Shown piece by piece: positions 55,890-64,000 of a stretch of DNA of 64,000 nucleotides (positions are counted from its first letter, which is position 1; each line of letters starts with the position of its first letter). Below the pieces are notes generated by a model that saw only the letters and a list, made by a program, of their open reading frames with translations, did no database searches and had not been told where the DNA came from. The position numbers and the translations under genes are program-made. Origin of the DNA: Desulfofundulus kuznetsovii DSM 6115 (GTDB lineage Bacteria; Bacillota; Desulfotomaculia; Desulfotomaculales; Desulfovirgulaceae); the NCBI RefSeq assembly GCF_000214705.1, contig NC_015573.1, positions 2,859,001 to 2,923,000 of the forward strand. Reading direction: 5' to 3'.

Positions 55890-58037
55890 TCACTCCTTTT
55901 CCGGCGCCTTATATACTTTGCAGGGATATCCTCTTAATGTAACGGAACCGGTCGGATAATCCCAAGGAGGAGCGTAATCGGTTATAAGGTTCATGTTTGC
56001 ATCCTCGTAGACATGATCTCCCCATCCGAATTCCACATTTACAACCTTGGGGTGCATACCTGGCTGCACCGAAAGCCTTTGCTTCATCTTGCCTTTGTAC
56101 GTCTCGATGTAGATCCAATCACCATCCTGCAACCCCAATTCTTTTGCAGTTTCCGGGTTCATATAGGTTGTGGGAGCCAGGGACTTCTTCCTCATTGCCT
56201 CAACATTCCTGTACCCGGAAAGCATAAAAATCTCGCTCTTGTAGTTAGTCATGATGAGCGGATATTCTTCACTAAGTTCGAAACGGCCCATCAGGGGTTC
56301 CTTAAGGTCTTTAAACCGCGGTAGAGGATCAACATTCGCCTTTTTCAATGCTTCGCAATATATTTCCACTTTTCCAGAAGGAGTACCATAACCTGCCACC
56401 TTGTCGGGATCATATTTGCTTTTTCCATGAAGATACTTTACTTCATCCCGAAACTGCTTCCAGGTTAACCCGAGGGGTTTCAACATATAATCCAATGCCT
56501 GTTCTTCATTCTCCCAGAAATAACGCTCCAGGCCGACTCTCTTGGCGAGCTCATTTATGATTTTCATGTCCGACCAGGCTTCACCCGGAGGATCCACCAC
56601 CTTGCAATTGGCTCTGATGTTTGCGAACCAGGCTGGCCAATACGCTATACTGTCATGTTCGTGCAGAAAGGCAGCCGGCAGGACAATATCGGCGATCCTC
56701 GTGGTAGCTGTATGGAACAGCTCCGACACAACCAGCAGTTCGAACTTTCTGAAAGCCGCCTCCGTCGCTTTTGAGTCGGGATAAGTGAGAAGAGGATTTG
56801 TGACAAAAGCAAGCCCAACTTTCGGCAGGTACGGCTTTTCCTCCAACAGGGCATGCACCAGTGCCTGCGTAGGTACGTACCCAAATCTTGAAGCAAGACC
56901 GAAATCCGGCCCGCAAATGGTCCTCTCGGGTGACCTCGGATATTCCCGCAGTCTGTCTTTCAAATCACCAAGCATGAATGAACCCGGTGGATGATATTTC
57001 GGCGGCACAAGTTCTACATGGCCTCCTAAAGGGGTGTTTACGTTGCCGGTGATACCTCTTAAGATGCAGATCGCCCGCAAAGTTTGAAACGCCTGTACAC
57101 TACCTTCCAGGGCATTGCCGGTTCCTATAATTCCAGGCTTATTAGTGGCGTAGAGTCTTGCCACCTGCTGGATCGTCTCTTTGGGCACCCAGGTGAGTTC
57201 CTCTACCTCATCGAGAGTGAACGTCGCGACTTCTTTGCAGAGTTCATCAAAGCCAACCGTCCAATTCTCGATATACTCCCGGTCATAGAGCTTTTCTTCT
57301 ATTATGACCTTTATCATGCCCATGGCCAGTATACCGTCACTATTGGGCCTGGGCCTGATCCAGTAGTCTGCATCAGAAGCGCGCATTCCCTTCTCAGGCC
57401 ATATCTCTATGTTCTTGGGATCGACGACGACCAGTTTGGTATCCCCGCTTACCAGGGCTCTGTTGAAATCGTAGCGTCCTATGTTGGAAAAAGTCCCGCC
57501 CGTATGAGCCGGGTTTGCACCCCAAATCACTATGACCTTCGGATTACTATCCATTCTTGCCATGATGTAGCGGGAGCCGAAGGTATATCTTAAGGCTTCG
57601 GTGTTTTGCACACCGCAATAGTTGCCTGGAGTGATAACGTTCGGTGTGCCAAAGGCCGTAGCAAATCTCTGTGCAAAAGCAAACTCCATTCCTTTCGGCT
57701 CTCCAAGGATCAGCACAACCCTTTCTGGTCCATACTTCTCTTTAACTTCAAGCAGCTTGGCAGCGATTGTATCCAGGGCCTCATCCCAGGAAATCTCTTC
57801 CCACTTGCCTTCCCCTTTAGCACCTTTCCTTCTTAGGGGCTTCTTGAGGCGGTCCGGACTGTTTACAGTTCCAATCAGATGATCCGCACCTTTCTGCACC
57901 GAGCACATATGAACTGGAAAACCGGATCCTCCAGCTGCCTTGACTTCCACAACTTTTCCATCCTCAACAATAACCTTGAGGGCGCAGTGATTCGGACAAA
58001 TATGGCAAAATGTAACATGCTCTTTGCGCAAAGCCAT
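55890..58037 (-). CDS. Molybdopterin (Mo/W-bis-PGD) oxidoreductase catalytic subunit
   Basis: A 715-residue MopB-family enzyme. The N-terminus binds a [4Fe-4S] cluster through Cys11, Cys14, Cys18 and Cys45 (FCHICPNHCALKV). Bis-PGD segments are visible, such as VIVIWGANPAHTG and the C-terminal MNPETAKELGLQDGDWIYIE. The Cys in TPGNYCGVQNTEALRY (near 140) is a good candidate metal ligand. There is no signal peptide, so it is cytoplasmic. The overall layout recalls acetylene hydratase/thiosulfate reductase-like enzymes, but the substrate cannot be named. fdhD, mobA and mogA nearby and the AsrA/B-like partners suggest a soluble NAD(P)H-linked complex. Confidence 0.9.
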   Translation of the reverse strand: MALRKEHVTFCHICPNHCALKVIVEDGKVVEVKAAGGSGFPVHMCSVQKGADHLIGTVNSPDRLKKPLRRKGAKGEGKWEEISWDEALDTIAAKLLEVKEKYGPERVVLILGEPKGMEFAFAQRFATAFGTPNVITPGNYCGVQNTEALRYTFGSRYIMARMDSNPKVIVIWGANPAHTGGTFSNIGRYDFNRALVSGDTKLVVVDPKNIEIWPEKGMRASDADYWIRPRPNSDGILAMGMIKVIIEEKLYDREYIENWTVGFDELCKEVATFTLDEVEELTWVPKETIQQVARLYATNKPGIIGTGNALEGSVQAFQTLRAICILRGITGNVNTPLGGHVELVPPKYHPPGSFMLGDLKDRLREYPRSPERTICGPDFGLASRFGYVPTQALVHALLEEKPYLPKVGLAFVTNPLLTYPDSKATEAAFRKFELLVVSELFHTATTRIADIVLPAAFLHEHDSIAYWPAWFANIRANCKVVDPPGEAWSDMKIINELAKRVGLERYFWENEEQALDYMLKPLGLTWKQFRDEVKYLHGKSKYDPDKVAGYGTPSGKVEIYCEALKKANVDPLPRFKDLKEPLMGRFELSEEYPLIMTNYKSEIFMLSGYRNVEAMRKKSLAPTTYMNPETAKELGLQDGDWIYIETYKGKMKQRLSVQPGMHPKVVNVEFGWGDHVYEDANMNLITDYAPPWDYPTGSVTLRGYPCKVYKAPEKE

Positions 58038-58320
58038 CTTACAATATCCCCCTTTTTGCGCTCGTATTCTTTTGATACCTCTAATTGATCATTCAAATGG
58101 GTAATTCCTAACTATCTCCAACTTCCAATTACCGTTGATGGCATAAACAGAGCACGTAGTTCTTTTTGAATTTTGGAAATGTGCTCCAGCAGCCGCCTTT
58201 GATATGGATCCTCCAGCCTTGTTTTCAAGGAACCGGGAAAGGGCCTTACTTCATTTATAGCTACTGTTATGGAGAGAAACAGTTGACAATTAACCGTTAA
58301 CAACGGTTTAAGGCGGTCAT

Positions 58321-59142
58321 TCAGACACTCCTTTTTTCCTTTGGATAAAATCCCTTGCCCCTGATCACATCCTTGATCCTGCCTTGCACCTCCCAATCCA
58401 GGTGGACCCAGGTCAGGGGGTATCGTATCATGCCGGCATGAGTAAACTCCAACCCGGCAACGATATCCTCCACGCAAGCCGCAGGGATCGCGAAGGCCAG
58501 GCCGTCATCGGAGGGCCAACTTAGCATTCTCGCTCCATTGCAGGGCAGGGCTATGCTGGGTTTTTGGGACATCACCGGTAGCGGGATCAGGTCGGCGCAA
58601 CCCCCGGCCTCTCCGTTTGAGCTGAACTCAAGGCGTACACCCTTGTTGTAGTTGTAGGCATGAATCAAGCGGTAAATTTGGGCAGTATTGCCAAAGATGA
58701 TTATTACGTCAGGCACCACCGGCATCTTCTCAAGCGGTGCCACCAGTATGCCGGAATAGTTGCCCACCTCGAAGCGGGGCGTGGTGGCAAAATTTCTTTC
58801 TGCAACCTCCTCGTTGATAAAATAGGATCTTACATAGCCGTGCATGTACTCAACCGGCAACTCTTCAAAACCAAGGACCCAGGAGCCGTACATGCACATG
58901 GAGGCCGTTTCCTTTGTTCCCCCCAATACTCGGCCCAGGTAACGCGCCTGGCCGATTAACTGGCAGACCGTCAGGTTTTTGCCTTCGACCATTCTCACCG
59001 TCCGGCCGTCCTTCTCTTTTACCCTCTTGAGCTCTTCCGGGTCCTTGTAAAGCTTGACGGCCACGGGAAAACTTGTAGGCCTGAGCAAACGATCGAAACG
59101 TCCCGCCAGGTATTCAAGCCTTGATACAGTTAATTCGGACAT
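58321..59142 (-). CDS. DUF169-family protein
   Basis: A 273-residue protein of the DUF169 (COG2043) family. Typical segments are SFPVAVKLYKDPEELKRVKE, TVCQLIGQARYLGRVLGGTK, and SSNGEAGGCADLIPLPVMSQ with IALPCNGARMLSWPSDDGLA. Conserved cysteines may bind a metal or cluster. The family is common in anaerobes near CoA-ligase and redox genes but has no established function. I use the ATG giving MSELTVSRLEYLAG with a GTGAGGTG site. Between it and the MopB gene (58038-58320) an open tail reads LEDPYQRRLLEHISKIQKEL, possibly a small gene or remnant that I cannot place. Confidence 0.85.
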   Translation of the reverse strand: MSELTVSRLEYLAGRFDRLLRPTSFPVAVKLYKDPEELKRVKEKDGRTVRMVEGKNLTVCQLIGQARYLGRVLGGTKETASMCMYGSWVLGFEELPVEYMHGYVRSYFINEEVAERNFATTPRFEVGNYSGILVAPLEKMPVVPDVIIIFGNTAQIYRLIHAYNYNKGVRLEFSSNGEAGGCADLIPLPVMSQKPSIALPCNGARMLSWPSDDGLAFAIPAACVEDIVAGLEFTHAGMIRYPLTWVHLDWEVQGRIKDVIRGKGFYPKEKRSV

Positions 59143-59330
59143 TTTTGACACCTCACTCGTAATCCCTGCAAGTGTTAAGGCCTCGGAACTCAAAAAATGC
59201 TTCCTGCGCCCACTGTGATTTTTCGAAACGAATGATTATCAAAAGCTGATGTTTCGCTGTTTTGAGTAAGTGGAACCAGAATATTCGTGCACCCGTCCTT
59301 TGCATGGTGCCTCGATGCCAGGAAAAATGT

Positions 59331-59546
59331 TTACATCCCCCTTTCTTTCTTGACTTCCAAAGCACGAACCCAGTAAACATACACTATGGCCACCAGTAAA
59401 GAAAACAGGTTTAATACCATTAAAGCCCAGTTTATTACCGGTATGTGTAAAAACACACTAGAACTCTGGAGGAAGAAAAAGGTCAGAAACATGACAATGA
59501 TCAAAAGGAACGAACAAATAAACATTGGACTGCGCAGTATTTTCAT
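59331..59546 (-). CDS. Small membrane protein next to the symporter
   Basis: A 71-residue protein with two membrane helices (FICSFLLIIVMFLTFFFLQS and ALMVLNLFSLLVAIVYVYWV) and a basic end. It follows the sodium/solute symporter by 25 bp. Small two-helix partners (DUF485- or DUF3311-like) are often encoded with SSS transporters; I infer a similar role. Confidence 0.75.
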   Translation of the reverse strand: MKILRSPMFICSFLLIIVMFLTFFFLQSSSVFLHIPVINWALMVLNLFSLLVAIVYVYWVRALEVKKERGM

Positions 59547-59571
59547 GGTTTAACCCCCCCACCTTTACAAG

Positions 59572-61017
59572 CTATACTGCTACATTATCCCGGATTTCAG
59601 CCACGAGTTGAGCAATTTCCTTAGGCGGCGGCGCAGTAATAAGGCTTACAGCCACTGTTAAAGCCAAGGAGAACAAGGCAGCCGGTATCGTTGCCGCAAA
59701 AAGAGGCATGAGTTTCCCCAGGTGCAATACTACGTAGAGAATGAATCCCCCAAGCATGCCAGCAATGCCGCCAGCCGCGGTAGCCCGCTCCCACCATAAA
59801 CCAAGCCATAACGGGAAGAAGAAGGTCGATCCCACCACACCGGTCAATAATCCGACAAGGACACCAATTAGACCGGGTGGGTTCAGGGCAATGAGGATAG
59901 CAAGACCACCCAGTATCACACATGCCAGCTTACCGACATAGACTGTTTCCTTCTCGCTAGCATCTTTTTTAATAAAGTTCTTATATAAATCGTTTGCCAC
60001 ATTGGCTCCGATGACCAGCAACATAGTAGCCACTGTGGCCTGAACAGCAGCCATGATCCCCGCCAGCATTATGCCGGCCACAGCCGGGTTAAAATAACGT
60101 TCAATCATATAAAGAATCAGGTTGTCCGGATCCTTCAAAGCGGGGAAAAAAATCTTACCTGCCGGAATAATGGTCATATAACCAAAGAAAACGAAAATAG
60201 CATACAAGGCAATTGCTACTACGAAAGAGAGACGTCCAATGTGAGGGGTACGGGCAGTGAGCTGTCTTTGTACCACATGGGGACTTGCCCCCATGAATAA
60301 GAATATTGATAAAAACAAACCGATACTAGATATTACAGGCATTTTCTGGCTAATGGTTGCAAAATTCGGCGCCGCATCCACCGCTTCCTTAAACAGGTTG
60401 CCGGGCCCACCCATGGTTGCCAGGATAATAAAGGCCAAACCACCCATACAAAAGGCTTTTACAATACCCTGGATAAACTCGGTCCAGGTAACGGCGTACA
60501 TGCCCCCGATGGCCACATACAGGATAAATACCGTGCCGATAAAAACTACCCCAAAGGTGTAAGGTATGCCTAGGACCATCTCAAGAATCAGGGCTCCCCC
60601 TTTCAGCTGGGGGATAAGGTAAAGGAAGAAAAACGTAATGGTCAGCACTGCCGTAATTAACCGTGCGACCGGACCATACCTTACCCCGAAAACGTCAGCC
60701 AGCGAAAAACGGCCCATCCTTTGGAGCGGTGCTGCAAAACCGAACATGGCAAAAGCATAACCTGCCGAAGCAGCTGCAATAATGATCAGGCTCACCGGCA
60801 TACCATAAACATAACCAAGGGCAATAAAGCCCATGTAGGAAGCCGCACTGGCGACGGCAGAAAAGATTCCTGTTCCATTAACAATTGCACCAATTGAACG
60901 TTCGGCTACCCAAAACTGGCCCTGATTTTCGCTTTTTTTCCGGTAATAATAGCCGATCCAAACCAGGGCTGCATTGTAAATAATTAGCATTACCAGTTCA
61001 ATGGTTTTGATTTCCAT
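59572..61017 (-). CDS. Sodium/solute symporter (SSS family)
   Basis: A 481-residue transporter with about 13 membrane helices. Typical are the first helix region (YYYRKKSENQGQFWVAERSI), ASAASYMGFIALGYVYGMP with the small residues around the Na2 site, and GGMYAVTWTEFIQGIVKAFC in the middle. SSS members move sugars, carboxylates, amino acids or pantothenate with sodium. In this context a carboxylic acid destined for CoA activation is likely. The start ATG follows a GGGGG site. Confidence 0.92.
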   Translation of the reverse strand: MEIKTIELVMLIIYNAALVWIGYYYRKKSENQGQFWVAERSIGAIVNGTGIFSAVASAASYMGFIALGYVYGMPVSLIIIAAASAGYAFAMFGFAAPLQRMGRFSLADVFGVRYGPVARLITAVLTITFFFLYLIPQLKGGALILEMVLGIPYTFGVVFIGTVFILYVAIGGMYAVTWTEFIQGIVKAFCMGGLAFIILATMGGPGNLFKEAVDAAPNFATISQKMPVISSIGLFLSIFLFMGASPHVVQRQLTARTPHIGRLSFVVAIALYAIFVFFGYMTIIPAGKIFFPALKDPDNLILYMIERYFNPAVAGIMLAGIMAAVQATVATMLLVIGANVANDLYKNFIKKDASEKETVYVGKLACVILGGLAILIALNPPGLIGVLVGLLTGVVGSTFFFPLWLGLWWERATAAGGIAGMLGGFILYVVLHLGKLMPLFAATIPAALFSLALTVAVSLITAPPPKEIAQLVAEIRDNVAV

Positions 61018-61188
61018 AATATTACCCCCATATCCCAATTAATTAAGAAAATTTACCACTATAATCCCAGGAAAAAGACTTGTTGAATTTATTAAGCCCG
61101 GCAATTATCTTTGTTTATGGCTTCATCACCTCCCGTGCAGCAAATTATTTAATATTTTGAATGCTTTGAATTCGCCGCCACTAGGTCC

Positions 61189-61220
61189 GGCTATCCGCAT
61201 AAAATACGATGCGGATAGCC
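61189..61220. terminator. Hairpin after the acyl-CoA ligase gene
   Basis: GGCTATCCGCAT (61189-61200) and ATGCGGATAGCC (61209-61220) form a perfect 12-bp stem with an 8-nt loop. There is no U-tract on the minus strand; on the plus strand GTTTGCTGGTTTTT follows. It may stabilise the 3' end of the ligase transcript. I see nothing else in 61018-61260. Confidence 0.65.
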
Positions 61221-61260
61221 GTTTGCTGGTTTTTCAAACTTTCTAACTTACCTTGCAATT

Positions 61261-62898
61261 TCAAAGATTATTTTGCTTTTCTTCCCTTTCCCTGAGAACG
61301 TTTCTTTGAATTTTTCCGGTAGTGGTTCTGGGTAATTCGTCCGCTCTAGCAAACACTATTTTTCGTGGAGACTTGTAATCTTCAATTTTCTCCTTGACAA
61401 ATGAACGCAACTCATTTTCCAGTTCCGGCGAAGGATCAAAACCTTCATTGAGCACGACAAAGGCTTTAATGATCGAGCCACGAACGGGATCGGGACTGGG
61501 CACAACGGCCGATTCCAGTACTGCGGGATGCTGGTTGAGGGCATTTTCAACTTCCCCGCAGGGAATTTTGTAGCCGGACGTCACAATAATGTCATCAGTC
61601 CTGCTCAAGTACCAGAAGAAGCCGTCTTCATCCTGATACATGTACAACCCCGGTCTGTTCCAGCCCTGCCAGACAGCATTTACCTGCTTTTCTGGCTTGT
61701 TCCAGTAAACCTGGCCGCAGGGTCCCTTAACCAGCAGTTCTCCCGGCTTACCCCTTGGTAGTTCGGAGAAGTCCTCTCCAACAACTTTGTTCGCAAAACC
61801 GGGAACCGTTGTACCAACGGATCCAATTTTTTCTTCCGGCATCCCCTCATATGTGGATAACCAGTACATCAAGTCACCTGAACCAAGGCTATTGATGATC
61901 TCAACATTATAGCGCTTTTTCCACTCCTTGTACGTCTTTACATTAAGAGGTTCACCAGCACTCTGGCACAGGCGGACGGTTTTCATGCATTCCTCATGAG
62001 GTTCGGAAACGTTTAACATCATATTAAAAGCTGTTGGAACGCAAAATAACATCGTAACACCATGGTTTTCGATTGTATGGAACATTTCTTCAGGTTCAAA
62101 GCGCTCAATAATGGATATAGAAGCTCCAAAGCGCCAGGGGTAGAAAGTGAAATTCACCGAACCGAAAGCAAAGCTGAAATATGGATGGCCGCCTAAAATA
62201 TCGTTTTCTTTAATTTTTAAAACATATCTGCCGTGCGTATCGGTAGCGGCCAGGATGTCATGAACGGTAGAAATGATCCCTTTTGGACGCCCGGTAGTAC
62301 CTGAACTGTAAATAAGCCTTCCCACGTGATCCAAGGTTGTGGAAGCCGAGGGGGCAGTATCACTCTGTTCCCTGATTAACTCCTCAAATGCTACACAGTT
62401 GGAAGCGTCAGCCTTACCACCGTAAACAATCTTCTTTAGAGAAGGAAGGTCCGCCTTTTCTACTTCGTTGAGACAGGCCACACTGCAAATGATGGCCTTG
62501 GCCCCGGAATCAGTAGCCCTGTAGATGATCTCATCATATTTAACCAGGTGATTGACCAGTACAGGAATTGCCCCTATTTTCCAGCAGGCCATGTTAGCAA
62601 TAATCCATTCCGGGCAGTTGGTACCCATTAACATTATCCGGTCAAATTCACCCAAACCGATGCTTCTTAATCCATTGGCAAGCCTGTTTACCTGCAACCA
62701 CAGCTGCCGGTAGGTTATTTTGGTGTCTTTGTAATAGATGGCCACTTTGTCCGGGTATCGGGCAGCGCTACGACCCACTAGATAATCGGCAAGGTTAATG
62801 TTATAGGGATACCTGGTTAGTTCAGGGAGGGTAAATATTTTTTCGGGAAGGTAATCCGACGGACCAATTACGTTATCCGGAAGAATAACCTTTCTCAT
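61261..62898 (-). CDS. AMP-forming acyl-CoA ligase, benzoate/acyl type
   Basis: A 545-residue adenylate-forming enzyme. The P-loop motif is LIYSSGTTGRPKG, the aromatic-acid-like segment HPYFSFAFGSVNFTFYPW, the hinge region LSRTDDIIVTSGYKIPCGEV, and the catalytic Lys lies in RTTTGKIQRNVLRE. The overall pattern recalls benzoate-CoA and medium-chain ligases; the acid it activates is not certain. I start at the ATG giving MRKVILPDN. It is flanked by a thiolase and a symporter, suggesting uptake and activation of an organic acid. Confidence 0.9.
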   Translation of the reverse strand: MRKVILPDNVIGPSDYLPEKIFTLPELTRYPYNINLADYLVGRSAARYPDKVAIYYKDTKITYRQLWLQVNRLANGLRSIGLGEFDRIMLMGTNCPEWIIANMACWKIGAIPVLVNHLVKYDEIIYRATDSGAKAIICSVACLNEVEKADLPSLKKIVYGGKADASNCVAFEELIREQSDTAPSASTTLDHVGRLIYSSGTTGRPKGIISTVHDILAATDTHGRYVLKIKENDILGGHPYFSFAFGSVNFTFYPWRFGASISIIERFEPEEMFHTIENHGVTMLFCVPTAFNMMLNVSEPHEECMKTVRLCQSAGEPLNVKTYKEWKKRYNVEIINSLGSGDLMYWLSTYEGMPEEKIGSVGTTVPGFANKVVGEDFSELPRGKPGELLVKGPCGQVYWNKPEKQVNAVWQGWNRPGLYMYQDEDGFFWYLSRTDDIIVTSGYKIPCGEVENALNQHPAVLESAVVPSPDPVRGSIIKAFVVLNEGFDPSPELENELRSFVKEKIEDYKSPRKIVFARADELPRTTTGKIQRNVLREREEKQNNL

Positions 62899-62962
62899 AC
62901 AGGAAATCACCTCACATGTTCTACATAAGCCAAAGTTATATTATGGATCAGCCCCTCCTATC

Positions 62963-64000
62963 TCAAACCCTGACCAGTGCAGCGTCACCCTGAGCCAACC
63001 CGCCACAGATGGCTGCCACGCCTAAACCGCCGCCGCGGCGCCGCAATTCATAGATCAAAGTGCCGATCAAACGCGCCCCGCTGGCGGTATTGGGATGCCC
63101 GATGGCGATGGCACCGCCGTTTACATTAACCTTCTTTTTGAGCTCTTCATATTTTTTCATATCCCCGTTGGCCAGCATCTTGGTGCTGGTCAAAGTGACT
63201 GCCGCAAAAGCTTCGTTAATTTCAAATAAATTGATGTCCTCAAGACCGTAACCCGTCTTCTGAAGTAACTTTTGGATGGCAATGGCCGGAGCTTCTGAGA
63301 GTAACCTCGGTTTAGTAGCAATGGAAACCATACCAACAATAGCACCCAGGGGCTCCAGGTCAAGCTCTCTGGCTTTTTTTCTGGTGGTAAGGAGAAGCGC
63401 CGCCGACCCGTCGTTCAAACCAGGGGCATTGCCCGCCGTACAGGTGGGACTGCCGTAAATGGGCTTTAAGGCTGCAAGTTTTTCCATGGTTGTATCAGGT
63501 CTGTACTGTTCGTCTATATTCAGGACACTTACGCCGTTCTTCTGCGGCACTTCCAGGGCCATCATTTCATCGAGAAATTTTCCTGCGGCGTAAGCATGGC
63601 CGTATTTAACATGGCTACTAACCGCCCATTCATCCTGCTGGAAACGGTCTATACCATGCATTAAGGCAACTTCTCCCGCATCCTTGGCTACCGGCGCATA
63701 GTCTTTATAACCCAATTCCAGCAGGGGATCCTCTATGGTTAGATGGCCCATTTTTTTGGAATGAAAACGCTGGTTGCGCAGTAAAAAGGGCACCGTACTA
63801 AAGCTGGTCACCCCTCCGGCCAGAATTACCTCCCCCTCGCCGGCCCGGATGGTCCGGCAACCGTAATTGACTGCCGACATGGCGGAAACACAGGCCTTAT
63901 CCAGCGAACAGGAAGGTATTTCGGGGGGCAAACCCGCCTTCAGCAATGCCTGCCTGGCCACCACCGGGGTGTAGGGATCCTTGCAACAGGTGGTATCGCC
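62963..64000 (-). CDS. Acetyl-CoA acetyltransferase (thiolase), 5' end cut
   Basis: The C-terminal ~345 residues of a thiolase; the frame stays open to the window edge (GDTTCCKDPYTPVVARQALL). The nucleophilic Cys lies in CSLDKACVSAMSAV, the His in GGAIAIGHPNTASGAR and the second Cys in AAICGGLAQGDAALV. All catalytic residues are present. It would cleave a 3-ketoacyl-CoA or condense acetyl-CoA. It ends 64 bp before the CoA ligase. Confidence 0.94.
   Translation of the reverse strand, partial: GDTTCCKDPYTPVVARQALLKAGLPPEIPSCSLDKACVSAMSAVNYGCRTIRAGEGEVILAGGVTSFSTVPFLLRNQRFHSKKMGHLTIEDPLLELGYKDYAPVAKDAGEVALMHGIDRFQQDEWAVSSHVKYGHAYAAGKFLDEMMALEVPQKNGVSVLNIDEQYRPDTTMEKLAALKPIYGSPTCTAGNAPGLNDGSAALLLTTRKKARELDLEPLGAIVGMVSIATKPRLLSEAPAIAIQKLLQKTGYGLEDINLFEINEAFAAVTLTSTKMLANGDMKKYEELKKKVNVNGGAIAIGHPNTASGARLIGTLIYELRRRGGGLGVAAICGGLAQGDAALVRV

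Noticed and set aside
58112-58320. Small gene after the DUF169 gene
   Set aside because: The tail LEDPYQRRLLEHISKIQKEL looks coding, but no start codon with a ribosome site fits before it; kept as a remark only.

Overview
The window looks like a chromosome segment of an anaerobic, endospore-forming Gram-positive bacterium of the Desulfotomaculum/Desulfofundulus/Pelotomaculum type (Peptococcaceae sensu lato). The evidence is a Spo0M gene, a cdaA-cdaR-glmM-glmS locus with a glmS ribozyme, a T-box leader, a CIRCE-controlled groESL operon, an ECF cobalt transporter under a B12 riboswitch, and a molybdopterin/iron-sulfur enzyme cluster. Nearly all genes are on the minus strand. The genus is an inference; no rRNA is present.

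Layout. 1-2.1 kb: TRAP transporter dctPQM (dctM cut by the window edge). 2.2-4.7 kb: a MITE-like palindromic repeat, then two pseudouridine synthases (RsuA/RluB-type and TruD). 4.9-15.1 kb: an accessory island rich in toxin-antitoxin genes and gene scars. It holds a Phd/PIN pair with a frameshifted toxin, a partly duplicated spo0M, AbrB/PIN pairs, a DUF234-type ATPase, a MNT-HEPN-like fusion, a decayed IS21 transposase and a collapsed type 3 BREX locus (brxF intact, brxC truncated, a GH57 scrap, a broken brxA-like gene). 15.3-21.1 kb: glmS with its ribozyme, glmM, cdaR and cdaA, with a second copy of the MITE-like repeat between cdaR and glmM. 21.2-35.4 kb: an eleven-gene branched-chain amino acid operon, ilvE-ilvD-ilvB-ilvN-ilvC-ilvB-leuA-leuC-leuD-leuB-cimA. 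It is preceded by one strong promoter, a T-box and a ykkC-type aptamer that is probably a ppGpp riboswitch, each with its own terminator. 35.4-38.3 kb: argH, small ORFs and tRNA-Arg(CCG). 38.4-41.8 kb: a GGDEF/HD-GYP protein and L-lactate dehydrogenase. 41.9-45.4 kb: cbiMNQO with a long two-terminator leader. 45.4-47.5 kb: groES-groEL with CIRCE. 47.8-58.1 kb: molybdenum cofactor genes (mogA, mobA, fdhD) and a MopB oxidoreductase with AsrA/AsrB-like electron-transfer subunits; an IS1634-family element splits the AsrA-like gene. 58.3-64 kb: a DUF169 protein, a sodium/solute symporter with a small membrane partner, an acyl-CoA ligase and a thiolase cut by the window edge.

How it fits together. 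The ilv-leu operon carries the steps from pyruvate to valine and leucine and, through cimA, a threonine-independent start for isoleucine; its leader reads as a two-input RNA gate (uncharged tRNA and, by inference, the stringent alarmone). The 47.8-64 kb region reads as a catabolic module: import by a symporter, CoA activation, thiolysis and a Mo/W enzyme served by its own cofactor-maturation genes. Its substrate cannot be told from sequence.
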